A DNA stretch of 64,000 bases from Heterohyrax brucei (lineage: Eukaryota; Chordata; Mammalia; Hyracoidea; Procaviidae): the NCBI GenBank assembly GCA_028571685.1, contig CM053141.1:130786833-130850832 (forward strand), given 5' to 3'. The notes beneath the pieces are model-generated. The model had not been told where the DNA came from, did not search any database, and saw only the letters and a program-made list of their open reading frames with translations. A program made the position numbers and the translations under genes. This document shows, piece by piece, positions 33,860-44,429 of this stretch; the stretch's first letter is position 1; the number at the start of each line of letters is the position of its first letter.

Positions 33860-35720
33860 TACTCATTCTGAGTTTCTAAGCCTTCTTTGAACAGTTCCAT
33901 CTGTTTAGAGAACTTGAACAATTTTTAAGGGTAAACTTTCTAGCAACAAATTTACTTGGTTTTCCTTCATCTGAGAGTGTGCTTATTTCTGCTTCATTCC
34001 TAAAGAATATTTTTGCTAGATATAGAATTAGGATTTAATCTTTATTTTATTTTTTTAAGAACTTGAAGAATGTTTTGGCACATGCTTCTAGCTGCTATTT
34101 GTTTCAGATGTACGGTTCACTGTCATTCTAATTAGGATTCCTCTGTAAGTCCTGTGTCTTGGTTACCATCAAAATTTTTTCCGTTGTCTTTAGGTTTCAG
34201 AAGCTTAATTCTAGAATTTTGTGACATGGATTCCCTTGGATCTATCTGACTTGGGGTTTCCTCAGTTTCTTGACTCTTAGGTTATGACTTTCACCAAATT
34301 TGAAAATATTTCAGTCATTTTTCTTTGAATATGTTTTTAATCTTATTCTTTCCTTCTGGTACTCTGTTGATGCAGACATTAGCTCTTTTGTTGTCCCATA
34401 GGTGTTAGAGACTATTTCGCCCCCCCTTAATTCTTCTCCATTCTTCAGATTGTATAAATTCTATTGATCTGTTCTCAAGTTATTTGATTTTATTATCTGT
34501 AACCTTGATACTGGAACTGAGCACATCTAGCAACATTTTACATTGCCTATTATTATTATTTGATAATGTATATTCAGCTCTTTTTCAGTAACTTTTTGCT
34601 AGTTTTTTTTTCCTCCATTTATTTCGAGCTTCCTCTCAGTGTTGGCATCCATTAATTATCTTTTGTTAGGTATGCGGTGCTTTTCCCAGTTGTTGGTACG
34701 ATGAGATATTTTCTGTTGTATCTGGAACATTTTGGATGTTTATGTAATGAGACCCTGGATCCTATTTAATCTTTCCTCTTTTTAAAAAATTTCAATAGCT
34801 CTTTTGTTGAGGCATAGTGTAAGGGTTTGGTGTATATATGTATGTTCAGCCTATTGTTTGCTCTGCCAACACCACCCCCCAAAACTGGGACACTGCCTTA
34901 TGCTGCCTTGTTTCAGATGTTGAGATGGAAATTGTACTCTCCACTCAGCTCCACTGACACTTTTTTTCTGTGCGAAAGTGAGTCAACAACTCACTCTGCC
35001 TTTTTGCTTCGGAGTGGAGGTGTAAATTCAGCTCCCTTCTAATCAGAGAGGGGAAATAGAAGTCTGATATAAACTTTGTTTCCACAGAATGAGGGCAAAA
35101 ACTTGTCTCCCATTAGACTCCACTGAAACCAGGGGAAGAACACTGGAGTGCTTACTGGCCTGTCTCCTACTTCCTCACTAAGTTTGTTAGCTGCGGAGTG
35201 GATATGGAGGCTCAGCTTGCTGCTAGGACCTGATGACGTTATCTTGCCTGGGAATTGGAGAACCCCCTACTTCTCCTGGGTGGGAAATGGAAGATCAGTG
35301 AGCTCCTTGCTCAGTTCTGTGGACACTATCACATCAGGCAATCAGAGCATTGTCTACTTGCAAATAGTGCTTAGGAAAGTAGACACCTCTAGAGCAATGT
35401 CATGTTTGACCCTGGGGAGGAGAGGTTCTTTTTTTAATCTCAGTGTTTGAGTAGAATAAGACAGGTACTGCCAAAAGGTTTTTCTTGCTAGGCCATATTT
35501 CCTGGTCTTAGGCTTGGAGGAATGGGCCTTTCTTGAAGCTTGTTTAGTCTACTCCTATTGAAGGTTTCTGATTGAGCTTCTGCATTTCCCTCTCTGGGAC
35601 CTGCCAGAGGCAGTAAGGAAAACCTGTGAACTCACATGTAGTTACTCAAGTCCCCATGTCCCTAAAGCTGGTTCTTTCTCCATTTCAAAGACTTACCATG
35701 CTATTCTGTGTATTATGTCC
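33860..35720 (-). mobile_element. Old L1 ORF1/5' UTR region
   Basis: Plus-strand text such as 'tgacttggggtttcctcagt', 'aatatttcagtcatttttct', 'ttctattgatctgttctcaa' and 'tctggaacattttggatgtt' follows the reverse complement of an old mammalian L1 from ORF1 into the 5' UTR. The GC-richer part 34860-35700 would be 5' UTR. The limits are approximate. Frames of 71 and 100 codons here are antisense shadows. Confidence 0.6.
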
Positions 35721-36514
35721 AGGTTATATATATATTTTAATAAGGGGAAGGACACAGGAGAAATGGAGCCACTCCACTTCAGTATAATCAAAAGTCCTTA
35801 AGTAATACCTTAAAAGACAAAAATGAAGGAGGAACAGAGGAGGCAGTCATTAGAAAGAAAATAGAATACCCCCATTTAAAAAAAAATTACAAAAATGGAA
35901 AAATTGTGTCTCAAAAACAATTGAGACCTGAGTTTCCTTTCTTCATATTTTAACATAGTTCTTTGTTTCATTTCTGCCTAGTAATCAAATGGTGAATTAT
36001 AGTGTCTTGAGTAAAGTTAGAGTATTTGGTAGTTTTCTGGTCTAATCTCTGTACAGAGTGATGTAAGGGATGACATTTTACTGCTGGGCAGAAAAAGTAT
36101 TTAATATTTTTGGTTTATTCTTTCTGCTTATTTTTTTTTTTGTTGTTGTCATTACTTCAAAGCCAAAAGCAATAGTCAGGAGGTCCCAAAAACCTGAGCT
36201 AGAGGAAGTTTCATTTACTGGCAGCCATAGTTTCATTTTTAAAAAATAACATAAATTAGATTTCATAGGCATACCTGAGAACATTACATTTGGGGCTGGT
36301 AATGTATTATTAATAAACACAGAGGCTCAGAAATGCATCTTCAGTAGGATTAGAAATAGATTACTTAGTCTCATCTGTAAATTAATTATGGGGGAAAACA
36401 ACAAGGAAAGCCTAATGCGTTATCAAAAATAAAACCCAGACTCCTAATTCTTAGATGTGAGCATGTTGTTTTGCTTTTGTTGCTAATTTTACATGCATGA
36501 TTTTTTTTCTTCTT
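35721..36514. other. No feature recognised
   Basis: Unassigned AT-rich sequence with a T run at about 36129-36139. Confidence 0.5.
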
Positions 36515-36690
36515 TCTTTAAATTGTGGTATATAAGTAGCATATATAGGAAAAATGGTCTGGATATAGGTAAAAATATATAGGTAGCAAAACGTGTGCCA
36601 TTTCTACAGTTTTCACATGTATAGTTCAATGACATTAATTATTTCATTATATTGTTCAACCATCATCATCGTAAATTTTTCTGTCACCCA
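36515..36690 (-). mobile_element. Old L1 3' end fragment
   Basis: 'aattgtggtatataagtagc', 'gtatagttcaatgacattaa' and 'attgttcaaccatcatcatc' match a common old L1 3' segment. Confidence 0.7.
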
Positions 36691-36950
36691 ATTTGAATCA
36701 CATGGGCTATATACCCCAGACAGGTGCTATAAAGTATTTTAAAGCTTCTTAAGGGAATAAAAAAGGATTCTGGTAATTATTGTCTGGTGACTACTGGAAT
36801 TAACATTTCACAAATGCAGGTATTCATCCCACAGGCTGAGCCCTTCAGAGAGTGACATTTAAAAACTTAATAGCAACTAATCCAGCCTCTCAAGGAAAAG
36901 GACCTGGGAGGAAGTTCAATATAGTGAGAAGGTGTCTTCATTTATCTGGG

Positions 36951-36966
36951 AAAAAAAAAAAAAAAA
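36951..36966. repeat. A16 run at a SINE 3' end
   Basis: Sixteen A residues abut the 3' end of a minus-strand AfroSINE, so in SINE sense the tail is T-rich. Confidence 0.9.
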
Positions 36967-37121
36967 CCACTGCTATTGAGTCACTTCAGACTCACAGTGA
37001 CCCTACAGGTCAGAGAAGAACTGCCCCTAAGAGTTTCCAAGGAGCATGTGGTGGATTTGAACTGCCAATTTTGTGGCTAACAGACATAACACTTAACTAT
37101 TATGCCACCACGGTTTCAAAG
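36967..37121 (-). mobile_element. AfroSINE
   Basis: Minus-strand copy: 'ccactgctattgagtcactt', 'gaccctacaggtcagagaag', 'gtggatttgaactgccaatt' and 'tatgccaccacggtttc'. Confidence 0.9.
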
Positions 37122-37439
37122 GAAAGGGTAATAAATGCTTGAATCAAGTCAGCAGCAGTGAATCATATCAGAGGAGTAGATTTAAAAGCAATTCAACAAA
37201 AAATTGTCACACAGTATTTTGGGGCATCAGAGAGACAGGAAAAAACTGTGGCTCTAGTTTACTGGGTGAAGATAATGAATTCAAATTGATCATCTAACTG
37301 GGAGCTGGAAATTGCAATCTAGAGCTCAAAAGAAAGGGGAGAGTACATGTCTGAAGAACGGGAAGTTGCTGCCAGAGGGCGTTCTTTAAGTCTTAGATTT
37401 AAATTATAAGGCCTGTGAATAGAAGACATTCCCCCAGGG
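37122..37439. other. No feature recognised
   Basis: Unassigned, possibly decayed L1 leading into the next entry. Confidence 0.4.
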
Positions 37440-38399
37440 TAACTTGAAATCATAAAAAGAACTAAATGTGAATAGTCCTGAGTAAAGTAAAATCACCGTT
37501 ATTAGCAGATGATGTGACCAGAATACTCAAAGTTATAACTGAAATCTACCGGAATTAATGAGGGGACAAGGCTGAATCTAGTTACAAAGTGAAAATTGAA
37601 AGAAAATAAAAAAAAGATAGCTTTCCTAACTACCATCAATCCCCAGTTACAAAATACAGTGGAAGAACATTCACATTCACAGTAACAAAATAAAATACAT
37701 GGTTTTAGAAGAAATAAATGAAATAGTAGAGGTGAGTATGTAAAAACTATAAAACTTTAGATAGATAGAAAAGAATATCTAAATAAAGGGATGAGGTAGT
37801 CTATTCTTTGATAGAAAAGCTGAGTACAGCAGTATTGCTAAATGTGTGCAAATAATACAAATGCTGCAATCTGAGGAAATTATCATTGGGTAATCTCTTG
37901 GAGACGTGATGGAGTTACAAAATAATTAACAAGAATAGCTCAGAATGTTTAGGGAAAATGATAAATGATCTTGGATCCTCAGATATTAAAATGTATTGTA
38001 AGTTACAATAATTAAAAAGTACAGACACTTTAAATCAGTGGAATAGAAGTTTCAGAAAAAGTTCCACATAAATACAACATCAGTTTGTAATGAAAGTGAT
38101 ACCATATATCCATGAAGGAAAAATGTTTGCATTTTATATAATATCAAACACACACTGTAAAAGTTGTAATGGTACTGCAACAACTAGATCAGTTATCAGA
38201 AAAACAAAACTATTAGATCTAGCTTACAAAAAAAAGTATATTCCAGATTGAGTGAAGATGTTAAAAGGAGATTAAAAGGAATTTATAAAAGAACGAAAAA
38301 GACACAGATCTTTTTCTAGGACTAAAGTAGAAGTTTATATACATGACACCAAGGTAAAAACTAAAAAGGTACTGATCTGATTACATAAAACTTCCGAAC
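37440..38399 (+). mobile_element. L1 ORF2, plus strand
   Basis: Plus-strand L1 ORF2 with many stops: 'ttattagcagatgatgtgac' (the RT 'ADD' region), 'tcacagtaacaaaataaaat', 'atcagtggaatagaag' and 'aacttccgaacttt'. It leads directly into an L1 3' UTR. Confidence 0.8.
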
Positions 38400-38850
38400 T
38401 TTAAAGATTAGTCCAAAGGACTAATGGGCCAGAACTCTCACAACCTCCACCAGACTTAGTCTAGTACAGCAGGATGGTGGCCACCTATAACTACTCACTG
38501 CGCGGCAGAGACCATGATAGAGGTCCTGGACAGAGCTGGAGAAAAATATAGCACAAAATTCTAACTTGCCAAAAGATGACCAGACCTACTGATCTGACAG
38601 GAACTGGAGAAACCCTGAGAGTACTGTCTGCAGACGCTCTCTTAACTCAGTACTGAATTCATTCCTCTGGTTCACACTTTAGCCAAAAACTAGACAGACA
38701 CATAAAACCAAACAAAATGGGCATGCCAGCCCAGGGGCAAGGATGAGAAGGCGGGAAGGGACATGAAAGCTGGTAATGAAGAACTCAAGGTTGGAAAGAG
38801 CACTGGTATGTCATGGAGCTGGTAACCAGGGTCACAAAACAATATATGAG
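38400..38850 (+). mobile_element. L1 3' UTR, plus strand, part 1
   Basis: Blocks of the elephant-type L1 3' UTR are in sense orientation: 'gactaatgggccagaactct', 'gtcctggacagagctggaga', 'ccagcccaggggcaaggatg' and 'ggtcacaaaacaatat'. It is interrupted by a mariner cluster and resumes at 39656. Confidence 0.8.
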
Positions 38851-39424
38851 GTCCGACAATTAAGTCTGTGAACTATTTGAGCGTCTGTTGTCTACCTCAA
38901 TGTTAATATTTACAAGTAGGGATAGAATAAATATGGAGAGATTTTTTTTTTCCAGAGAAAAATACTGTTTATAGCATACATTTTTCCCTGTCTAATGGGT
39001 CTTTTCAACAAGAGACTATTTCACAAATGAAACAAACAATGAAAAATGATTTCATGTGGAACAGATTTCACACATTTTCAATTAGCACCAGCAAAACCCA
39101 AATCAGTAATCTCTTAGTGACACTCCAAATAGCAAATTCTGGACTTCATCCTATAGTATTTCCAATGTTTGAGGTTAATTTTAAATGCTTTAGATATGAA
39201 AGTATGTACTTTTTAAATTATGAGCACTCTTAGAGGTCACATATTCTAAACCATCATTTGATAGCTCTGAGAAGCGAGATTCAGCAAGTGTATGGAAGTA
39301 ACTTGGTTTGGGGGTTATTTTCCAAGCTAAAACAAGCTGACCTTTGTATCGCACACTGCCTGAGGTATGTAAACTGTTACTACTGTAGTATGAGTTGTGA
39401 CTATTAATTCCACAGACTTAATTG
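38851..39424 (+). mobile_element. Mariner-type element with terminal inverted repeats
   Basis: The left end 'gaggtccgacaattaagtct' and the right end 'cacagacttaattgttc' share a perfect 15-base inverted match (acaattaagtctgtg). The interior does not match the transposase region of the other mariner pieces, so this looks like a 0.57-kb non-autonomous derivative. Confidence 0.65.
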
Positions 39425-39655
39425 TTCAAAGTGCTATATACCTCATTACTGAATACCACTACAGCCACTTCTTGAGACATTCCCTGTGGGAAGCTATGCA
39501 CTGATGCCAGCACCTCATCCACTCTTCAAAGCAATTTTGGAACTCTTTCTGGAATGGCGAGTAGGGGAGTACTTCAAAGGTGACTGTAGTGACATTAAGC
39601 AATGAGGTATGTCGTACTTTTTCTAGGATGAGTCTGTAAACTTAATTGTCAGTCC
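39425..39655 (-). mobile_element. Palindromic mariner MITE
   Basis: The mariner 5'-end sequence is seen twice in opposite orientation: 'aaagtgctatatacctcatt' at 39429 and its inverse 'aatgaggtatgtcgtacttt' near 39600. It ends with the terminal repeat 'cttaattgtcagtcctcatg'. The L1 3' UTR continues at once after it. Confidence 0.7.
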
Positions 39656-39716
39656 TCATGTGTATTAATTGTTTAATAAGGTACTAATGTGCTCTGTAAA
39701 TCTTTATCTAAAGTAC
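39656..39716 (+). mobile_element. L1 3' UTR, part 2
   Basis: 'tgtgtattaattgtttaata' and 'gctctgtaaatctttatcta' complete the 3' UTR broken at 38850. Confidence 0.75.
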
Positions 39717-39852
39717 ACACACACATACAATCCTAAATGAAATATTGGTAAACTGAAAAGAAAAACAAGTTCCAAATTCTTAAGCAATTATTAACAAAAC
39801 AAAGGTATAGGTAATTTCAAAACTGGAAATATTCACTACATATATCTCAGAA

Positions 39853-39978
39853 CAGAAACCCTGATGACACAGTAGTTGAGTACTATGGTTTGCTAGCCAA
39901 AAAGATTGGCAGTTCAAATCCTCCAGATGCTTCTTGGAAACTCTATGGGGCAGTTCTACTCTGTCCTATAGGGTCCCA
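39853..39978 (+). mobile_element. AfroSINE, tail missing
   Basis: 'cagaaaccctgatgacacag', 'ttggcagttcaaatcctcca' and 'tctactctgtcctatagggt', then the copy stops before the usual tail. Confidence 0.88.
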
Positions 39979-39984
39979 GACACA

Positions 39985-40125
39985 ATATGGCAAGATTTAA
40001 TAAGGCAAATGATTCAAATTCCAGTAGAGAAATCAGATTAAAAATCTGAATAGGAAAGTCACAGAAGAGAAATACAAATACGAATGCAAGTATGAAAACA
40101 TTAAACTCTCCTAGTAATAACTACT
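39985..40125 (+). mobile_element. L1 ORF2 C-terminal fragment
   Basis: 'gaaagtcacagaagagaaat' and 'ttaaactctcctagtaataa' match L1 ORF2 plus strand. It is followed by an inverted piece at 40126. Confidence 0.6.
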
Positions 40126-40345
40126 AAATCTTCAACAATACACAGGAAAAAATGCACAACACAGAGATCAGTGTTGTTGACCTTCTGGCACCCATCCTTC
40201 TAGACTCTCTCTGATATATACATACATATGTATTTTAAAGCTTATTTTTCTGCACATTATTTTGTAATCTATGTATATAAGATGAACATATTTCCAAATC
40301 AATAAATTCAGTTCATGGTAGTTGAATTTAGTTAGTTGCAATGAA
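40126..40345 (-). repeat. Inverted copy of the L1 3' end (left arm)
   Basis: The reverse complement of 41121-41343, with long shared words such as 'gattacaaaataatgtgcag' and 'tagaaggatgggtgccagaa'. It interrupts the plus-strand L1. Confidence 0.88.
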
Positions 40346-40546
40346 ACCAATAGTTAAATACATCTGTGGCTAACAAACTGGAAAAGTTCTAAAAGGAAGG
40401 AAAAAAATCAGAATTGAAAGAATAGGAATCAACATACTCTACTGGAAAAAATATATAAATTATGGAAATTTATTTGCATAACAATTTAGAAATAAAACAG
40501 AATCTAAAGATCTGCATATTCTGCTCCTGTGATTTTAATCTGTGCA
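40346..40546 (+). mobile_element. L1 3' region, plus strand
   Basis: 'ggaaatttatttgcataaca' and following resemble the old L1 segment before the 3' UTR. It is cut by an LTR at 40547. Confidence 0.5.
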
Positions 40547-40981
40547 TGTTATGGCTTGAATTGTGCCACCCCAAAATGTATCTTGAAGTCCTAACGCCTA
40601 GTACCCGTGAACATGACCTTTACGGAAAGCAGGCCTTGAAGATGTTATCAGTTATGATAACATAAGGTAGGGAAGGTCTCAGCCTAGTTATACTGACAAA
40701 CTTACAAAAGAAGAAAAGAAACATAACAACAGAAAGAGGCGAAGACATCATGTTAACATAAAGCTACAAGTAAAGGAAGCCCAAGAAAAGCCTGAGGCTA
40801 CAAGAAGCCAAGAGAGATAAGAAAGGTTGTTCTCGTAAAGCCTTTAGAGAGAATACGCTTTGGAGACAACATTATCCCACTGAATTTGGACCACTAGCCT
40901 CTAGAACCATGCAACAATAAGTTTTTTTGTACATCACGTAATTTGTGGCATTTTGTTATAACAATCCTAGGAAATTAATAC
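40547..40981 (+). mobile_element. MLT1-type solo LTR
   Basis: Starts 'tgttatggcttgaattgtgc', contains 'gaagtcctaacgcctagtac' and 'gaccactagcctctagaacc', and ends 'atcctaggaaattaata'. These are diagnostic MLT1 LTR blocks. No clean 5-bp target duplication was found. Confidence 0.88.
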
Positions 40982-41400
40982 GTAAGAACGCATTCCTCCT
41001 GCTATATACTTGCATGTAAGCAAGCACATTCTTTAAAACCTAAAAACAAAGTATCCAACAGTGTTAAAGTTATTGATTAAATTCATGCAATAGAATAAAA
41101 GGCATTAGTTAGAAATAAATACAAACTTAACTAATTTTAACTACCATGAACTAAATTTGTTGATTTGGAAATATGTTCATCTTATATATGTAAACAGATT
41201 ACAAAATAATGTGCAGAAAAGTAAGTTTTAAAATATGTGTGCGTGTACATGTCAGAGAGAGTCTAGAAGGATGGGTGCCAGAAGGTCAGCAACACTCATC
41301 TCTGTCTTGTGCATTTTTTTCCCATATATAGTTGATGATTTAAAAAGAAAGGAATATATATATCTTTTGAAACATAATTTTTTTATTAAAAAAAAGAAGA
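40982..41400 (+). mobile_element. L1 3' UTR with A-rich end (holds right arm of the inverted repeat)
   Basis: 'tgctatatacttgcatgtaa', 'aacctaaaaacaaagtatcc' and 'ataaaaggcattagttagaa' match the old L1 3' region. The element ends in 'tttttttattaaaaaaaag'. Bases 41121-41343 are repeated inverted at 40126-40345. Confidence 0.65.
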
Positions 41401-41639
41401 ATCCCTAGTCACACTAATATGGACCAAGGAAGAAAAGTGCACAATTGAAAGAAAAAGAAGCAAAGGTTGAGGGAAAAGAAACAAAGGTTTAGGAAAAAAA
41501 GCAAGTAGTGCTGATACTGAAGCACCACATAGAAACTTTAAATAAAAACAGGGGAAGTAAAAATGTCTTCCTAATTTATTGAGGGTCAAGAATAAACCCA
41601 GAACTTCACAAGTGCTGAAGATAAGGAAGAGAAGATATG

Positions 41640-42645
41640 CAAGTCTCTGCCTCAGAGAATTTAGAGTCTACCTGGGAGAGTCAGGATGATGGACAGAACA
41701 TGAATTTACAATGCTTGCTTGGACTAATGTGGTAGTGAGGTGAAGGAGGGAGGCAGATGGATTTAAACATACTTTATATTAATGCTTATGTGTCTTATTG
41801 ATAGGCTGAATACGGGAAAGAGGGAAATAGAACTATCAAGAAAGACTCGGGTTTTGGGCTGGGATTACTTACAGAAGTTCATAGCATAAACGGAGAAATA
41901 CATTAAAAGTTATATTTTGAATTATTAAGTATGGGAGGATGATTAGGTTTTTGAGTGGACATGTCAGATTCTTACATAAATATGAAGCTTCACTGAGGAT
42001 TTAAGGCTGGAGATACACATTTGGAGAATTATAAAGATGAATTTTTAAAGTAAGAGGTTAGATCGATCACTTAGGAGGAGGTTATAGATGATAAGAGCTG
42101 AATCCTTAACCCTTCAGATATAGACGCTGTTTGGAGAAGAAAAAGCTTATCAGTAGGACTGAAGGAAACTAGAAAGCAGAAGAAAGAGTACAAGAGCTCA
42201 GAGAACAAGACATTTTAATGAATATAGTCTATTGTTCTGTATCTTACTTACAACAAATTAAAATGTTTACTGGATTTGGCAACACCAATACCAATGGCAA
42301 GAACCTTGTCATGACAATTGCAAGGTAGGCTAGGACTGGAAGTCAAACTGGAACAGGTTGGAAAATAATTCAGCAGAGCTGGATGAGAATTTTTGCTGTG
42401 AGCAAGAGGAGAGAAATGAACAGTAGCTGGAGGGGAGCAAAGAATCAATAGAAATATCTTTTTATTAAGAGGGGAACTATCAGAACAAGTGTGCATGTAT
42501 TTGTAAAGCCCTTGAACTTAGGAGAGGATAGGTCAAGAGTACATGTTTTGGGATTAGGTATTTTCAGATGAAGGGAATTTTCTTCCACCGTAACTAGCAG
42601 AAAGACTGAGAATCTGACTATAAATTCTGGTGAATGTGTAGAGTT
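41640..42645 (+). mobile_element. Old mammalian interspersed repeat, family not named
   Basis: An ordered set of purine-rich phrases, 'gctggagatacacatttgga', 'gatttggcaacaccaatacc', 'cagtagctggaggggagcaa' and others, is familiar to me from a common mammalian medium-copy repeat whose name I do not recall. It carries no reading frame. Confidence 0.5.
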
Positions 42646-42652
42646 AGTCATG

Positions 42653-43132
42653 TGTGATGGTTACGATTGTGCATTAAATTGGCTGGGCCATGATTATCAG
42701 AAGTTATATGTGAGCACACCCATGACTGTTTCTGCTGTGAGTAGCCGGTCAGTTTCAAGGGAGTTCCCTTGAAAGTGTGGCCTGCATGCGTATATAAGCA
42801 GACTTTTGGCTTTTTGTTTGCTCTGGATCCTGCAGCTGTCTCTGTTCATCTGACTTCCTGCTCTTGGGACTTGAACTGTCAGCTTATCTGTGGATCTCGC
42901 CATTTGTCAATCTTCACTGCCCAAGAGCAGTAGCTCAGCTGTCTGACCTGCAGATCTTGAGTTTGCCAGTCCTGGCAACCACAAGAGTCGAGAGAAGCCT
43001 TCATCTTTATGCACGTATTTGGTTGGGACATTCCAGCCTCTACAATCAAGTGAGCTGTCTCCTTGATACAAATCTCTGGGTGTACTTATATGATTAACTG
43101 GTTTCACTTTCTATAAAACCCAGGCTAAGACA
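42653..43132 (+). mobile_element. MLT1D-like solo LTR
   Basis: Starts 'tgtgatggttacgattgtgc', ends 'aaaacccaggctaagaca', 480 bp. It is flanked by TCATG (42648-42652) and TTATG (43133-43137), a 5-bp target duplication with one change. Short frames such as 42864-43097 are not genes. Confidence 0.85.
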
Positions 43133-43137
43133 TTATG

Positions 43138-43494
43138 GGAAAATGTAGGTATTTTTGCTTAATTCTATTTTTTCCTATGAAGTAGAAGCTGAAATCTACC
43201 AGAGAGAACTGGCAGTGGGTATGTGGATTCGTGTAGTGATAAAAAGCTACAGAACATTGAACTGGTGCATAGGACAGCTTACCTACTATGGATGTAATAT
43301 AGAATTTCTAAGCCATATTTTGCATCCATTTGAAGTATGAAAATATGAATACAAAGATTAACCTATTGGTCTAATTTTAAAATTTGCTACTAAAGCAAAT
43401 AGAATGTTTGGAAAAGTTGAGTTTAAATGTCAGAGTTTAAATGTCTCCCAGAGAGTACTACAGAAAGTGGAGTCAGAAAGCTGAGAGTGCTTCT
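43138..43494. other. No feature recognised
   Basis: Unassigned sequence between an LTR and an RTE. Confidence 0.5.
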
Positions 43495-44297
43495 TGTGGT
43501 TGTTGTTAGGTACTTTCAAGTCAGTTCTGACTCATAGCAACTATAGGCACAACAGAATGAAACACTGCTTGGTCCTGCACCATGCTCTCTATCATTTTTG
43601 TGCTTAAGCACATCATTGTGGCCACTGTGTCAATCTTCTTCTTGAAGGTCTTCTTCTTTTTCACTGACCCTCTACTCTACCAAGTATGACGTCCTTCTCC
43701 AAGGACTGATCCCTTTTTGTAACATGTAGAAAGTGTGTAAGATGTTTCCAAGGATCACTCTGGTTGTACTTCTTCCAGAACAAATCTGTTTGTTCTTTTG
43801 GCAGTCCATGGTACATTCATTATTCTTCTCCAACACCACAATTCAAAGACATCAATTCTTCTTCTGTCTTTCGTATTTATATGCATGCTTTCACATGCAT
43901 ATGATGTAATTGACAATACTGTGGCTTGAGTCAGGCACACCTTAGTCTTCAAGGTAACATGTTCACTTTCCAATGCTTTAAGAGATCCTGTGCAGCAGAT
44001 TTTCCCAATACAATGCATCTTTTGATTTTTTTTGACTGCTGTTTCCATGGGCGCTGATTGTGAAATCAAGTAAGATGAAATTGTTGACAACCTCAATCCT
44101 TTCTCCATTTATTACAATGTTGCTTACTGGTCCACTTGTGAGGATTTTTGCTTTCTTGATGTTGAGATGCAATCCATACTGTAGACTGTGGTCTTTGATC
44201 TTCATCACTAATATTTCAAATCCTCTTCACTTCCAGCAAGCAGGATTGTGTTATCTGCATAATGCAAGAGGGAGTAAATATGTGAAGATGTAACCAA
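43495..44297 (-). mobile_element. RTE-class LINE, 3' part
   Basis: A minus-strand RTE from its 3' end ('gttgttgttaggtactttca') through the C-terminal coding region. An open frame of 117 codons at 43755-44108 (minus) holds CESMHINTKDRRRIDVFELWCW, typical of the region after the RT core. A second overlapping frame at 43978-44208 shows the reading frame has shifted. The right end carries a deletion near 44262. Confidence 0.88.
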
Positions 44298-44429
44298 TCC
44301 AAACTGTGTAGATTGGGAAATTAAGTAGGTTATGGGTGATAGTCAATAAGAACTAGAGTTAATGGATTAGAGGCTTTAAGTCAAATAATTATTTTATTTT
44401 TTTACATACTCTGTGCTTACAGTGTTGGT

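Noticed and set aside
36852..37142. 96-codon plus-strand frame with a poly-Lys stretch
   Set aside because: The Lys run is the A16 tract and the rest is antisense AfroSINE.
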